Shown here: piece by piece, positions 10,662 to 25,600 of the stretch
How positions within the stretch are numbered: the stretch's first letter is position 1
Layout of the letters: the number at the start of each line of letters is the position of its first letter
Assembly: GCA_031216445.1 (NCBI GenBank)
Contig: CM062201.1
Coordinates: 7,000,501-7,064,500, forward strand
Origin: Lateolabrax maculatus
Taxonomy: Eukaryota; Chordata; Actinopteri; Acropomatiformes; Lateolabracidae
Reading direction: 5' to 3'
DNA length: 64,000 nt
Notes under the pieces: generated by a model
What the model was told of the DNA's origin: nothing
Databases searched by the model: none
Seen by the model: the letters and a program-made list of their open reading frames with translations, nothing else
Made by a program: the position numbers and the translations under genes

Positions 10662-13600
10662 TACTTGGTCCCTGGTTAAATGCAGCTAAGGCGTGAATGT
10701 AAAACATTTTTGAACTTAAACACCCCCACCCCCCTGCAGTTAGTTTTTCAAGGACCGGCTGAGTTCAAGTGATCTTGCTTCCATCACTAAATTGTAATGA
10801 TTTACACTATCACAGGGTAAAAGTGCAGAGAAAAGTAGGCCATTCAATACTATTGGAATACCCTTGAGAAAAGCCCTTGATGGTGAATATTATAGTAGCG
10901 AGCCGTGCTGACAAACCCTGGCGGGAACTGAAATGGGAGCCATAGCTCAACTGAACGCGCGCACACAATAGGTTACACACACTTAATATTACGACTAATT
11001 CACCTTCAGGCTTCTGATGAGTGGGCTCAAAGCTACCTGTCTTTTTAACTGTTCTCAGTGCAGCCCTAAGAGTCCGCCTGACTGCCGCCTTATCTATGAG
11101 CGCCTGTCTGTGGCTGACACTCTGGCTGACTGACGCGCCCATTAATCACCGCAGGCAGGGAGGACTGATGCGATTAGTCATCTCATTGATTCCTGCGAAA
11201 AAATAGCCTTTTGGAATGGGAGACGCTCTCGCTCACACAGCATTGATTTTGGTTCACCTCAATTTATTTTAATCACCTGCTAACTGGGACTCTGGGCTTG
11301 GAAGGAGGCTATTCCCATCAGTTTTTTTTCCCCCAAATTCCCAGGGATACATGGGTGTATGTTTCTCTTTTAGCACTGTGCGTGATAGTATATTCTCTTT
11401 CATTCACAGTTACAGAAGTCGACTTCACTCCTGCAAACATTCACGACAGCGTCTACAAAGCCAGGGAGGGAAAAAACATGGGTAGACTTCAGAATGCGAC
11501 ACCGCCAAAAGTGCTAATGATGAACTTCAAAAGCAGCTGAGCCGTGCTCTGGTCTTTTCCCCAGCCGCGGCCCGGTTCTGCCATGTGGAGCTAAGCAGCA
11601 ACAACAATGTTTGAACACAACACCTGTGGGCGGATAGGCAGGGAGGGAGGGAGTGAAGGAAGGCTGCGGCTTCTCTGCCGCTTACCCACTAACAAGCGTA
11701 GCCAAGTCGATGTGGTGAATAGCCCGACGGGACCTCAGCTCTGAAGCTCACCAACCCTCCCACCCTTTCTGCGTTTGATCTCCCAGTTCGATTCAGGATG
11801 GATGGAAATGGCAGAGCGGAAAAGAAAAAAGAGGCACAAATTGAGGCGGATGCTACTCAGCTGACTCCAGATCAAAACACTGGTGCTCCTTGTGAGCACT
11901 GGTGAGAACAACCGAGGCACAAAGTTATGGAGTCACACCAGAATATACAGTGTTTGGATTTAGATTACCTTTCTCGCAGTGCCTCCCTTCACGTCCCATG
12001 GGACACTCGCATTTGTAGCCTCCCTCGGGCAGCGCCTGGCACTGGGAGGACGGATGGCACCTGTTGGGCTCGCATGGGTCATGGACGTCAGCACAGGTGG
12101 GACCTAGACACACACACAAACATTCAAATCCACCTTTACAAAAACCACACACGTTTCAACCACTTTCTCTTTTAGTCCGTCTGGAGGACGGGGAGACATA
12201 AAAAACGGGAGAGGCGCGGGGTATGAGGATTTCCTCTGTAATAGAGGTCATTTTCTAATAGGATTTGGAAATATTACACGTCCAGATTAAACAGTGGAGA
12301 GCCACCCCGCCACACGGCCATGTTTCTGGGCCAACACCGACTGTGGCAAAGGCTCGGGAGCGTCTGGTGGATGATGGTTTTGCCCTCTGCCACAGCCCGT
12401 CTGAATTCACCCGTCATTACTTTAGCAGTCAGAGCCTGTGGTGAGGAGAGCTCTTTAATGAACCCCATCCCTGCTGAGCTCACAGGGCTCCCCCGTTTTT
12501 CCTCACTCACGCTTTTGGAAGCTAGCTTTTATCCTCCACTCTCGCTTCTTCCCTACCACAGCTCTTTTTTCATATCTCTTCCTCTTCTCCCATCTTTTTA
12601 ACTCTAATACTCTCTCACCTCCCTCATTCATCAGACTGTCCTGACATGTCCTCTCTCTCTAACTACAGCTCTCTCCACCCATTTATTCTCTCTTCTCGCT
12701 CTCTGTGATCCGTCCCTCCCATAGAGACACTTTCTAAATTGACATGATGACAGAATTAACTTGAATGTGAGTCTGCAGGCAACAGTCCAATTCTCATTAT
12801 CACCATTCATTTGACGCCATGTTGCCAACACAACTTTGATCACAGCAATGCTTCTTCAGAGTGGAGGGTTATCTTCGCTTCTTCTCAGCCTTCTCAATAA
12901 CAACAAAACATAAAAGCACCTCTAATATGAAAGGCAATAATAATGTAATGTGATACTTTATTGATCCACATTTTAAACTCAAGGATAATGGCTCCTAAAA
13001 CCTGGCTGAAAGATGGTTTCTCTTACCACTGAGCTGCCCCCACGGAGTATAGAATCCTTTGCTATTCAAGCATAAAAGTTAACTCTGACAATTAATTTGG
13101 TTCTGGTGTAAAACTTTCTGCAGTGGGCTGCGGTACAACCAGCAAGGGGCACGCTTGGCTAGGCCCTGATGGTGTCTGCTCTTAACTATATTCTCTCTGA
13201 GTTGCTTGTTAGTTGGCATCTGTTGGAGGGAGAAAAAGGAAGAGGAAGGGATGTGGAAGAAGAGATAGGGCAAAGGCCACTTTGAGCATTTGGCAGAGGT
13301 TTTCATGTTTGCTGTGCCGTGTCAACAGTGAATTCCTCATTTCTGTGTTGGACACAAGGATTTGATGGTGTTGGTGTTTACAAAATGTCTTCCAGCGCTC
13401 CTGCTGGGGGCATGAGTTACACTGTCAAATTAGGCTGTCAAGCTTACTTAGGATTTGTGGGTAAGTCATTACTACAGTGAATCCCGGAAGAGAAGGCAAA
13501 GCAGAATATAAACATAATTTTAACAGGGTGTTAAAAAGCCTGAAAATGAATTTACATATTTTCTATGTATTTCCCTGCACTGGAATAAACCTTTGAAAGT

Positions 13601-16600
13601 TCCATGACTGTCCAGCAATCCCAGTGTGACCATTAGGAGCACTACTGAACTGCACTGCTGCAGTGCTGAAGCTCTCTTTTTGTTGGCGTCTTACCCCAAA
13701 ATCCTTTGCTGCACTTGCAGTGGAACATCTCTGCCTCCTTGACCTGGCATGCAGCGCCATTCTTGCAGGGATTAGGCTGACAGGGGTTGTTGCCACATTC
13801 GCCCACACCGCTGCCGTACAGGCTATCACCGCCATTCTCCTGCAGGTTGAGTACCCGGTTGTTGACATCCAGCAAGCGGATGCAGCCCACCAGACCTGTG
13901 GCCACCGCTGTCCTTTCCCTTACACTGAAGGAAAAAAAAGGTAAAGAGAAAGAATGTAATGTCTTTTAATGTCTTCTTAACAACACCAAGTTGGACGGAG
14001 CCTGCACTTACAAGTATTGACTGACCCTCACTTAATAACACTGAGGGTAAAGAAGCTGCTGTATGCTGCATAATATTGCTGATACATTTAATGCAGCAAT
14101 GCACCTCAATGTATTACAATAACAGATAAGAGAATCATTTGAATCATATTCAGTTTCTTTCCAGTTGATTTACTTGTTCACATCCCATCAGTTCTGATCA
14201 AAATCTCATTAACGGCTCTCATTAAAAGCTACCTATGATTTACTTACAGTATATTGACATGACTCTCAAGTACAGTCTGATAAGACCAGTGGACGATGTA
14301 AATTAATCCCAAGAGCATATTTTTATTATCCAAGATATATAAGATTTATAACTTTCATTTTAACAATGAAATGCTAAAACAATTGCCTAATGACCTTGAA
14401 TACTGAAAATGTGATATGATCACTTACATCGTTTAAGTAAATGTATGTGATTGCCACATGAGAGATCAATATATCAAATTCAATAAATGTTTTGATTGCT
14501 GGATTATCAACTGGGCAACCTGGACCCCCAGTGGCCCCTGGAGTTCTCATATTTATTTGGTCAGTTGGTTTGTGGTAATTTGATGAACTGCAAATTTAGT
14601 TGGGAACATGCACCTTTAAATCACCTTTAAAATATCAACTAAAAATGATAAGAACCTGAAGGTGGGTTGTGTCCACCTTTCTAGAACAACTGTTGTACCT
14701 GGTATACATGTCTAAACAAATTTGTGTTTAGCTAAGTTACTACCAACAGGCGCTCAGTAGGGGCCCACCACTAACTTTCTTTAACAGGGGCCCCCTACAG
14801 GGTTAATCGGGCCATGGAATAAAGACGAACTGTAGTGAAACGCAGTAGTGAAAAAGAAATTGGACAGAAATGGGAAAACAAGTACTGGACTGGAAAATGA
14901 AGTCTGAAAAGTTTCATATAATACAAGTCACAGTTAATGGAGTTTCTGTCTGATCTACTTCCTGAATGTTATAACAACGTGCAACATGTAGATGGAAGAA
15001 TCTTACTCCTGCTTCATGTCCTCGGTCACTCCCCCAATGAACAGGTTGGTGTCGAGGTTGAGGCCGTCTGTGCCGCGCGGACTCTCGCCCTCGATGTGCG
15101 GCTCGTTGTCCACGCTGAGCATGGCGTTGCGCCGGTTGCGAGTCACCACCAGCTGATGCCAGCGGCCCTGGTGGATTGGCATTTTGCTGACCACCGTGCC
15201 TGTCCCTGAACCTGTGTTGAACCTGCGGAGAGGAGGCACAAAGCATGTTAGACACTCATTCAGTCAACTTCATCCAACTATCACTTGTACACCTGTATCA
15301 AACTTCATTTTAGTTTACAGCACTATAGAAGGTTATTTTCCACACAATGCTTTTGTTCTTTATCGAGCAGCGCCTAATGAGTAGAAGAAATCTGCGCATA
15401 TTGCTCAACAAGACAGAGAAGGATGAAAGAAAGAACGTACAAGACTTCCCATTTGGGATTCCAAACTATGTGACTAGAATAAGGCAGTGACTCACTTAAA
15501 AAATGTCTTTCACACCCTCATTTTAATTAAACCTTTTATCTAATGAGGTTTTGTTGAGAAAAAGGCCATATCATCACAGAAAAGAATTGTCGTGTATGTG
15601 CACCCACACATATGGTAGTATTAGCACAACCTGAGAGAAATTATCTGCCACAAATAATTAGTTCTTCTCCCCACGTCTTGGATTTGCAGAGCTGTGGGTG
15701 GTAATCTCACAGCTGTATTTCTGGAATTGAGGTAGGGCTCCATTTTAAAGAGCAAGTGACTAATGATATCCTTTAGTTTGTTATTGATTTTTCTCTGAAT
15801 AGAGAAATCTAACCTGGCCAGGTTGGGAGGAACTGAAAGGGCTCCGAAGGGTCAGGGTGAAACACAAGACCCAAAAGATAAGGAAAATGGATGGTGTTTG
15901 AAATAATAGGTCCAAAACAGACGTGGTGCAGCATCCCTAATTAGTCCATTCACGTCTCGTCTGAACACGCTGCCTTACCCTGTATGATTTTTTATGCATA
16001 CAATTCCACTGTGGGGGAAGAGATGAATACTTAAGAGTTTCTGCATGTTTCTGGAAGGAAAATGGTCCAATTTAAACAGGTCGGATGAAACTTTTGGTCA
16101 CTGTCAGCCATCCAAATCCAAAAGCAATATAATAGCCTTAAAAAACATATTGTTCAAATCCTATTATACGTAGATCCTAAAGGGGCACTTCACCAATTTT
16201 ACTAGTCACAAGGAGGGATACTCAAACAGAAAGATGAAAAAAGTTAAGGAAAATGGGGGAGAATGAATGATAGGGGTGTTAACCAGCCATGCAGGGTTTA
16301 AAATATACTATAGAGATGCATTATGGTAGGTATGGGATCCAGTGTTTTTGGGGTTGGACCTATACCAAAAACGAAAACCCAATATTGCCACAATAAAGTC
16401 CTACTCATCATTAATAATATCCAGACTTGAACAGTATTTCTTTATTTCTATTGATACTGTACATTACTTCTGTCCTGATTGCTCAACATGTTCATTCTAA
16501 TGCATATATGAACCATTTCTGGATGCATTTCTACATGTTACTGCTTCCATCTGTAAAAACAAACAACATATTTTGTACATAAACCTTAATTATGAATATA

Positions 16601-19600
16601 TGTTATTAAAATCATATATAAAAAGCTAACTTAGGACCTCCGGCACATATTTCTGTCCATATGTTCCCACCATCTGTAAACATGATCATGTGAACAGCTT
16701 ATTTGCAAGTTTGAACAGATTTCTGAAAACATGCCTTCATAGCTGTAACCTGCAAATCTGTCAAGAAGCTTCTGTGTCTTTATTAATTTTCTGGCAGTGG
16801 TGTTTGCAACATGTTTACTTGCTGTAATTATCTGCCTCATTATCTTGAGCACTCTCTATTTGTTTTATTCTTATCTACATCCTCTCTCGGCTGCTGCTGC
16901 AATGACCCTGCTTCCCCCGCGGGGATCATTTAAGTTCCATCAAATTTAATCAAACAAAAGCAGCAGAATCAACAGCTGATAAGGTCGCTGCCCCTCTTAA
17001 CTCTCACAGCACTCACCTGAGCTCCACCCTGCCGTTGACCAGAGCCAGAGAGATGAAGTCCTTCTTGCCCTCCTGGCCGTTGTAGAGCAGGATGCCGGTC
17101 ATCTCGGACGCCCTGAACTCCATGGCGATGCGGACCGTGTGATAGGCACTCATGGTTTGGAAAGCCAAGTACGATTGGCCTCCAAATGACGGGATGAAGT
17201 ACTTGATCACTGTGGAGGAATGAAGACAACAAGCCAATCCTGTCATTACTACACGGCTGGCTTTATCGTGGCGTAATAGGCGTTTAATGTGCATAATTAA
17301 GTGTGAGCGGAGGTGGTGTGTCACTGGCTCTTGATGACAGAGAAATAAGCCTTTCTGTCAGTTTATTTTGGGAATGATGTTTTTTTCAGATGAATTATCA
17401 AAAGGAGAAGGTCGAGGAAAAGGAGGAGCTGAGCTTTTCACCCACCCTCAAGTCACACACGTCCACATGCTCACGCACGCACAAAAACCTTTGTTTTTCT
17501 GTCACTCGACAATTATGATTATTATCATCCATTTTCTCCCCCGGGCTCCTCTTCTCTCCGTCCATCTGTCTTTCTGTCCGTCTCTCTGAAGAGAATGGCA
17601 GCTGATGAGCTGCCTCTTTTCTAATGACTTGATTGATCTGGGGGAGGCTGGCGCGCGGGTTTGTGTGTGTACGTGTGTGTGCGTTATTTCATTTAACCAC
17701 TCTAACTCTAAGACACAAACTGATTCTCACCAGCTAATCCCCATCAAAGCAATTAGTGTCAATTATCTTAAGATGCAGCTGTGCGAGGTTGCTTCTCATC
17801 CCCAAAAATCCCAAAGTAGGGTAAGAGGGAAGAAACAAAAGAGTTGTGCTTCTCAAGAAGTTCTCCTTGATTTCAGATTTTCTCCGTGGTGCTGATTGGA
17901 TTCCGTGTTGCCTTTGGTGAACGGCTCAGCAGTTTCTCACTTCTGAAGTGTTGAACCTGTCTGAATCACTTGAGATGAGTTTGAAGTGTGGCTACCACGG
18001 AGAGATGTTTGTGTCTGACTCAATCACACCCTAAACTCTTTGTTCTCACGTGTTAAAAAAAAAAATTGTGTATGAAACTGATGCTCTGTTCTGAGCTGTG
18101 ACTGCTGTTGTCTTGTTGAGCTTTTAATGACCCAATAAATCCATATCCCAGCACTAACTGAAAGTCATTACTCACACCGCTACTTAAGGTGTCACTTTGT
18201 AGCCACTTTGTAAAGCTACAATTAGACATATCACTGCTTTACAGAAGGAATGTATTTCTTTTTTCCCTTTAAAATAAAAGTTTCATTAAATGAAACATTT
18301 TTAATGTTTTTGTGTGTTTCCGCTACTTCATAAATACATTAAAGCACTTGAAGATGTGGTTAGCAGTGATTATAGAACAGCTAAAAGGCATGATTGGCAC
18401 AATGGAAAGTGGAGTGCCTAAAACCCTCTTAGTTGCTGCAAAATCACTGTAAACGTCAGCCTTTGGTGGTTGCTTTGAAATTGCTAATTGCAATAGTACC
18501 AAATTATAGGGATGGTCTGTTCCAGCTCATTTTCTTAGATGAGTTTGAAATAAGCTCAGACTTTGAAACTTTTGATATAATAGTATTAACAAATATGGTA
18601 GAAGAACTAGTTCCTAATATCTAAAAAGAAAAAGAAAAAAACAGCTCACCCTTCTCACACACGGAGCCCCCTCGCCCGGCGGGGCACTTGCAGTTGAAGT
18701 CATTGCCGTCGTCCTCGCAGGTTCCCCCGTGGAGGCAGGGGTGGGAGCTGCAGGGCTTCTGGGCCTTGTGGTGAAGCTGGCCTCCGACGTGGGCTATGGT
18801 GGTGGCCGGCGGCAGCGCGGTCGTGGTGGCGGCCGCCGTGGAGGTGGTGGTGGGTAGGGGTGTGGTGGCCGGCGCTGAGGTTGTGGTGGTACGTCTGGTG
18901 TTGTAAGGCCTGCGGGTGGTGCCTGGCGGGCGACGGGTGATGTAGGGGGAGGTCGGCGGAGGCCTTGTGGTGGGAGCAGCTGTGGTGAATGCCGCAGTGG
19001 TGGTGGTAGCGGTGGTGAAGAAGGGGATGGAGGAGAGGCCTGTCAACAGAGCCGGAGAGAACAATGGAATTTCTTTTTTGAAAAGATGTTAAGATGTTAA
19101 AGTATGTTGAGTTTGCAGTCTTAAGAATTCCTATTCAAGACCTGTAAAACCTTTGATAAATCACCTCATGAATAACTTAAAACCCCCTTTCATTGTATTA
19201 ATCCCCACACACTCCTGTTAAGTCCACACTGTATTACCATAATTGGTGAAGCGAATATTCTTGTCCTCCGGCTTCTTCACTGCGATGCTGGTCTCTTTGG
19301 AGGCCTTCAGCTGTTTTAGCAGGGCTCTTTCGATGTCCTCCACCGTGTATTTTGTATCTACAATAAACAAGAGGTACAACCACTCAGGACAAGGCCTCTG
19401 AGGAGCGCTCCAAAACAAATACAGGGCTCAAGCTTCTTTAGGGGTACAATGGATATATCAGAAAGCCCTGTGTATGACAGTTGGAGGGTCTCTGGGGACC
19501 ACTTGTCCTCCACCAGCCGCTTGTCCGGCTTTTTTTTTTCCAGATGAATCACTCTCATAATGTTCGCCGCAGATGTTGGCTTTACTGGCCATGCAGGAGC

Positions 19601-22600
19601 GCCACTTAACGGCACCCGTCGCCCCGTATGAAGGTTATGAAGGACGGTAAGTGATGCTCATAAAAGGGGAAAAAAAAAGAAAGAAAAAGGAATGGGGTGG
19701 AGTGGCTTAAAGGCCCAGTCGTGGTTTAATTTTGAGTTGAATTCATATTCATTCAAGATTTTGTCTCAATATTGACAAATTAGCACATTGTAAGTGTGGC
19801 AATTCGTCATTACTGAAAATATAAGCCTGTGTTGGACACATCTGTGTTTTTCTCAATATCATACATTTTACATCTAACTGTACAGGAGACGCTAAGAGGT
19901 GCTGAAATGGAGCACAAGCCGACAATATCACCAGCACGGCCGGCACGGCCATTTAGGGAACTTTTCCTGGATCTGATGAATAACAAATACCAATCTGAAC
20001 ATCTAAGCAGTGGTAAAAACCTTCTCATGATATTGTGTTTTTTTAACACTAGGGCAAATTGTTGCAAGCAAGAGAGATTAAGTTGGCGTTGAGAAGAAAA
20101 AAAGAGATTCAGTGCCTCACAATATTACAGTATGAGCATAATAAAAGTAAGTATAGAGCACTCAAAAAGCATATGCCTCTGTCAAGGACGCACAATCCTC
20201 TAAATTTGTTATTTTAATAAGAAAAGTTTTCAACCTTCACCTGGATCTGCATCAGAATACACATGGCAATAGAAAAATCATAACAATTTTTGGAAAACAC
20301 TTAAATCTTCGTAATGTTTTGTGCAAAATATCAAGTAAATGCATGACTACTGAGTCATGGCTGTTTTATGTTGCTGTTATGTCACCTACTGTAAATGCAA
20401 AATTCCATTTGAGTTTGCAGCATGTGGTTATTGTAGGTGTAGATACAATTTGGGTGCAGAATTGCTTTTTGTTATAAGAGAACTGCATGGAACATTAAAA
20501 ACGTTATCCAAAAATGTTACGTACTAAATTAAGTGAAGACTGAATGAAATGCGTAGAAGGAGTAAAAAGTTATGGAAATTCTACACAAATAGAGTGCTGG
20601 ACCAAGAATCCGAGAGATAATACGTTTTTCCTCTCTGCCTTAGCGTTTAAGAGTGACCAGTGAAAAAAGTACTATCTCTCTGTTGACAATTGTTCTTTAT
20701 CATTATTCAGTTTTTTTTCAAAGATCTTCTTACCTGGTTTGAAGTGGGCCTCCACAAAGGCCAGGATGGACTTGCTGGGCGCCAGGTTACGGACGCGAAC
20801 GCTCATAAAGTCTTTGTGCACCGCTGACTTCCTGAACAACTCATTGAGCTGAGGAAGGGAGAGAGAGAGAGAGAGAGAGAAAGAGAACGGGTAGGGGGGA
20901 GAGAGAGAACAGACAGGCATAAGGGATGATAAATGAGGCTGGTAATGAGCTTCATGCTATCATAGCAGTGAGTCCAATTCCAGAAGACTGTACGCTATCT
21001 CCAAGGGAGAAAGACTGCCTCTCAAATTGGGTTGCAGAGAAGAAACCTATTGGGTACGGGTGCACAAACTGACATTTAGCTGCAGCCGTGGCATTAATTA
21101 TCGTGACAAATATTCGGGAGGAGCTAAGATAAATGCCGTGGTACCCTGACATGTGCTCCTGATTGGTTTTGCTGCTGATGCCCCCGCTGTGTCTAAGTTG
21201 TACCAGCCAGAAGAGCCCCCTCCAGGAGGTTTGACTAAAATGTTTAGTCAAACAGTGATATTACAGGAGTTACACTGAAGTTGCCTTCAGCCAGAAATCT
21301 GGTCCAATGCTGTATCTTAAAATTGGACCATTTCCATGGAAGAACTCAGTGTTTGCTCATAATTGTGTTCTTGTCATCTAATCACATTCGCACACTTGAA
21401 AGCAACAAGAAACAAGAGGGGACCCGTCGTCCTCATTTCAGCTGCTGGTTAAAATCACAGGAGCCACAGGGCCTGCTAACCCACTTTACTGGAGCATCCT
21501 CTGAGTGTCCGCCTCCATTGTTTCCACCGAACGCTCCTCCACACACCCCATCTGCATCTCACTGACTTAACGAAAGCCAATCATTGTCCGCAAAATGAGG
21601 TTTTTAGACAAAACTCCCCCATTATGTGTTATTTTCGTTCAAGAGACATATTCCGCTGGAACTCTTGTGATTTGTGGTATTATTTCAAATCATTTCGAAC
21701 AGTTACATTGATTCATTAAGTCACTGACTGATGTTGTCCATTTGTTTTTGTTATCGCATTATTGCTTAAGGTTTAATGCCTGGCAAACACCTATCTGCTT
21801 TCCTGTTTTTTCAATGAGCTTTTAACTAAAAACAAACATACTGCATATCATGATGTTAACAATCACTAGCGAGGTGTGCTCTAATGCAAAAAACATCAGT
21901 GACACTGATGATTCAGTGGGCCCAGTGCAGTTTGAGGTTTCAGATTATTTCCTTCATGTACTGAGGGCCTATAATTTGTGGGCTGAGCTGTGACAGCAAA
22001 GTAGACAGGTCAAAAACAAATTCCTCCAAAGCTGGTTTAGGATTGGAAAAAGTGGTGGACAAACTCTCCTGTGGACACCCTGAACTAGAAACGTCCTGAC
22101 GTTTCTCTCCTCTCCTTCTCTCACTCTCGCATGTACTACTTGCTGCATTGCAAAAGAAATGTGCGGCGGCTTGATTCTTTGTGTGTGTAACTATGTACAT
22201 ACTTTGTGTGTACGAGTGTGCTCAGTGTGTGTGTTGGAAGATGAAGAGGGGGTGGCCGCTGTCAAGTGGCGCACCAGGCTTCAGAGACACACAGGCTAAG
22301 AGCGTTAACGAGCGCACACACACAAGCACAAATCGCTGTGAGGTAGTAGATTAGGTCCCAGTGGGGGCTAGTGACACCAATTCAACAGCTGGTAGATGGG
22401 TACACAAACACACACACACACACGTCCCCATTTCATCAGAGGAGCGAGGCCCTGGCTTGACAACAGAGACATTTGTTCAAAGGTCTGAGCTCAACAGAGA
22501 AAACGGACAGTGGAGAAATTCTTCTGGGCTAAACCGCCCGGGCCAAACTGTGATTACTGCACCGGCTCTGTGCCTGCCTGGGCCTTGGCTGGCTGACGGC

Positions 22601-25600
22601 AACTGGCATCATGACCATGCAAACTTATGAGACTCATATCCAGAATAAGCACTTGATTTTTCAAATATCTGAAAAATCTTAATTAATCTCACATGAAATG
22701 CTGCTTTTTTTGGTGCTGTGAAGTGTTTGGCAAGCAATCGACAAATAAGTCTTTGCAAAAGTCTGCAGAGAGCTCTTAGTTTGTTTTTATAGTTCTCTTA
22801 TTAAACTTGAAGAGTTTTTGGAAGCCTCATGTAATGTCTATGCTAACTCAGCCCCAAAGCTTGCATGCAGTGCTTAAAATTAAAAGCACCAGCCAAATAC
22901 TGTGAAAAATTTCTAATTAATCAGAAGTGAAAACTTGAACTTGATTCAATGTATGTGAGGAAAATCTTAATCTGGAAATCATCAGAATTCTTATTTTGAT
23001 GTTTATGTTTGTGAAAAATAATTACTGAACCATAGCGATGGACCACGATCCTGTGAAGAGTCTTATTTTATTCTGATCGACCTACCTGGGTCAAAAGCTG
23101 GTATTCAATCACTATATTCCTTCCTAGGGGCTACCTGATGTAACAGTTTGCCAATATTCCCCTTTTATTAAAAATCAAATATCAGCCAGGCTATGTTGTC
23201 TCCCTCTGATATGGTGTATGTTCCTTCCTGACCGCAGCTAGCGAATATGTTTTTATCATTGTTATTTTTCGATCAGATGTCTGACCAGAGAAAATCACTC
23301 CAGCCCAGTGTGGCAGAGTATTGCTCAGCAGCTTCAGGAGTGTCAAGTCTGTAAAACCTGCACTGAAGCCTCCCCGAGCCTGCCCGAGGGAGCTCAAAGA
23401 ATTTGATTAGTCTGGCTCTAGTTGAAGACTTTTAGTGTCTCGTGATGCTTTGAATGTTGCTTCAGAAGCTTTTCCACTCTTGACGTGAGGATTCTTGGGA
23501 ATATGCAAAATTCATAGTGAGGCTAAGTAACTTTTGCTGAACAGTGGCCACCGAGACATTTGAGTTTAAAGCAGTATTAATTTAGTTTTTTGGCCACTTG
23601 AGGGCTGCGGAAAAAGCTGAATTCTAATATTATACATATTATACAGCAATATGACATATTATTACATAATAAAGTTGTTATGGAAAATACGTTAGCAAAA
23701 ACTTACCTACTTACAGCAGACTGAGCAACATTATCATTAATTAATTAATAAAAGAGGCTAAAAGGCACCGTTGAGCATGAGGGAACAGCAAAGGAGGTAA
23801 TAGCCCTCGTTGGGTTCGTCACAAGCTACACCCTTCACTTGACATTGTCATTTGATCCCTAGCTAATACATGAAACATTGATTGTGCAGCTTTCAAGACC
23901 ATAATCATGGGACCTCGACTGAAAGCAAGCAAATAGAACCACAAGCAGGGAGCATTAAACATGTTTCCTGATGAGGTACATGTGTTTTACTTCCATGAAA
24001 TGTTTATGCGTGGCATGCTAGAGTCAACAGTATCTTAAGTTTGTTTAAATCTGTAGCAGCAAAACCACCAGAGTTTAATAAAAAATAAGAAAAAGTGTGT
24101 GAAGGAGATTGTGTTATCTCTTCTTTAGACAGTTTAGATCCACACTTTAATTTAACAAGTCAATACTGGCAAAATATCATCTTACGGCAGATTTAGCCAG
24201 GAAATATCATTACTGCTGCCTGATCTGTATTCCAAACACTACTTACAGCACTCTCGATGCTGCGGGCCGTCTCTCCGAACAGCTCTGACTTGGGGTCCTC
24301 CATCTCGGGGGTGTAGAAAATCTCCTGGCCCTCCACCTGGTCCAAGTGCAGGAAACCGCTGAACCTCATGGTGGCTGGAAGGAAAGGAGGTGTGGAAAGA
24401 AGATGTGATATTGATATTGAACACCATAGCGCAAAACCTTCTTCTATCACTCAGTTCCCGCTGCCTTCACACAGTGCTCGTTTTGGGGTAGTGCCAGTTT
24501 TGGGTTAGTGATGGATTGTGTTTTTGTGTGTGTTTGACAAGGGGAGGTTAGTGAGTTGGTTGCTGATTGCGTGGGGGTTTAAAAGGGGCTGAGGTTTGGC
24601 CGTTAAACGAGGACGTAGTGGTGGTGGAGGTTGTGGTGGTGGAAGAGGTGGACTGTGAGATATGAGAGACGGAAGGGAGGAACAAAGAAGGAGGGAAGGG
24701 AAGGTGGAAAAATGGGCCAGTTTTACCAGACCGAGACTCGTCCCAAAAGCTGGCCGAGGCATGGAGGGCTGGGTAAAGAGACAACAAGTTAGACGGACAC
24801 ACAAATACAGGCAGGGAAACAACACACACACTAAACAGCCCACAGGCACTCTAAAAGTGCCTTCTTCAGCAAAGAGAAAGCCTCCCTGTGCGACCTTGGG
24901 GGTTATGTTGTCCAACATTTATCAGCTCTCTATACGGCTTCTTCGTACTGCGGCCAGAGAGGAGAGGGTTTGAAATAAAGCTGAAAGTGGAGGGGATATG
25001 TGTGTGTGTGAGGTGAAGAACAGAGGAGCATGTGAGGCGCTGATGCCGGGCTTCCATGCCGCTCGTAATCAGCAGAACAAATTGCCCAAATCAATCATGG
25101 CTGCCCCTGCCTGAGCAACGCCAGGGAGAACGGGAAGAGCACTTGTATGATTATAGTGAAAGATAGCCGTAATTGTCTCTTTAATGCCGCCAGACCGGTG
25201 ACTGACACAGCCTGGTTAAAATTGCATGGAAAGGACAGCAGACACTGCCGACACGTATCCGCCCCGCTCGTGTTCCCACCACCCCCAACTTTACAGTACT
25301 TTCACGGGCAGCACACATCGATTCAGATGTGACGGCAGCCATAAAATAGGAGCAAACGGGCGAGGTCTAGCCGATAAGACGAAGGGGGAGGGGGGACAGC
25401 GAGAGAGATCTGACTTTTAATCTGCAAAGAAGACAAACATCAGAGAGGGTGATTTTCCAGCCCACTGCCGTGACGGACGTAAGGGGAGAAAGAAAGGGAG
25501 TGATAAAAGGAGGGACAGAGCTATTTGACTATCAGATTGTAGTGAACTGTAAAATGTAATGGATTTGTCAGACTTCCACAGGCATATGGAAGAGTTTACA

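Noticed and set aside
24548..24829. Thr/Ser-rich minus-strand open frame next to the SEA exon, with a good acceptor before it (near 24658), like an extra mucin exon
   Set aside because: The Thr-rich frame is phase 0, but the preceding exon ends in phase 1; in phase 1 the segment hits a stop after 16 codons. No consensus donor follows.
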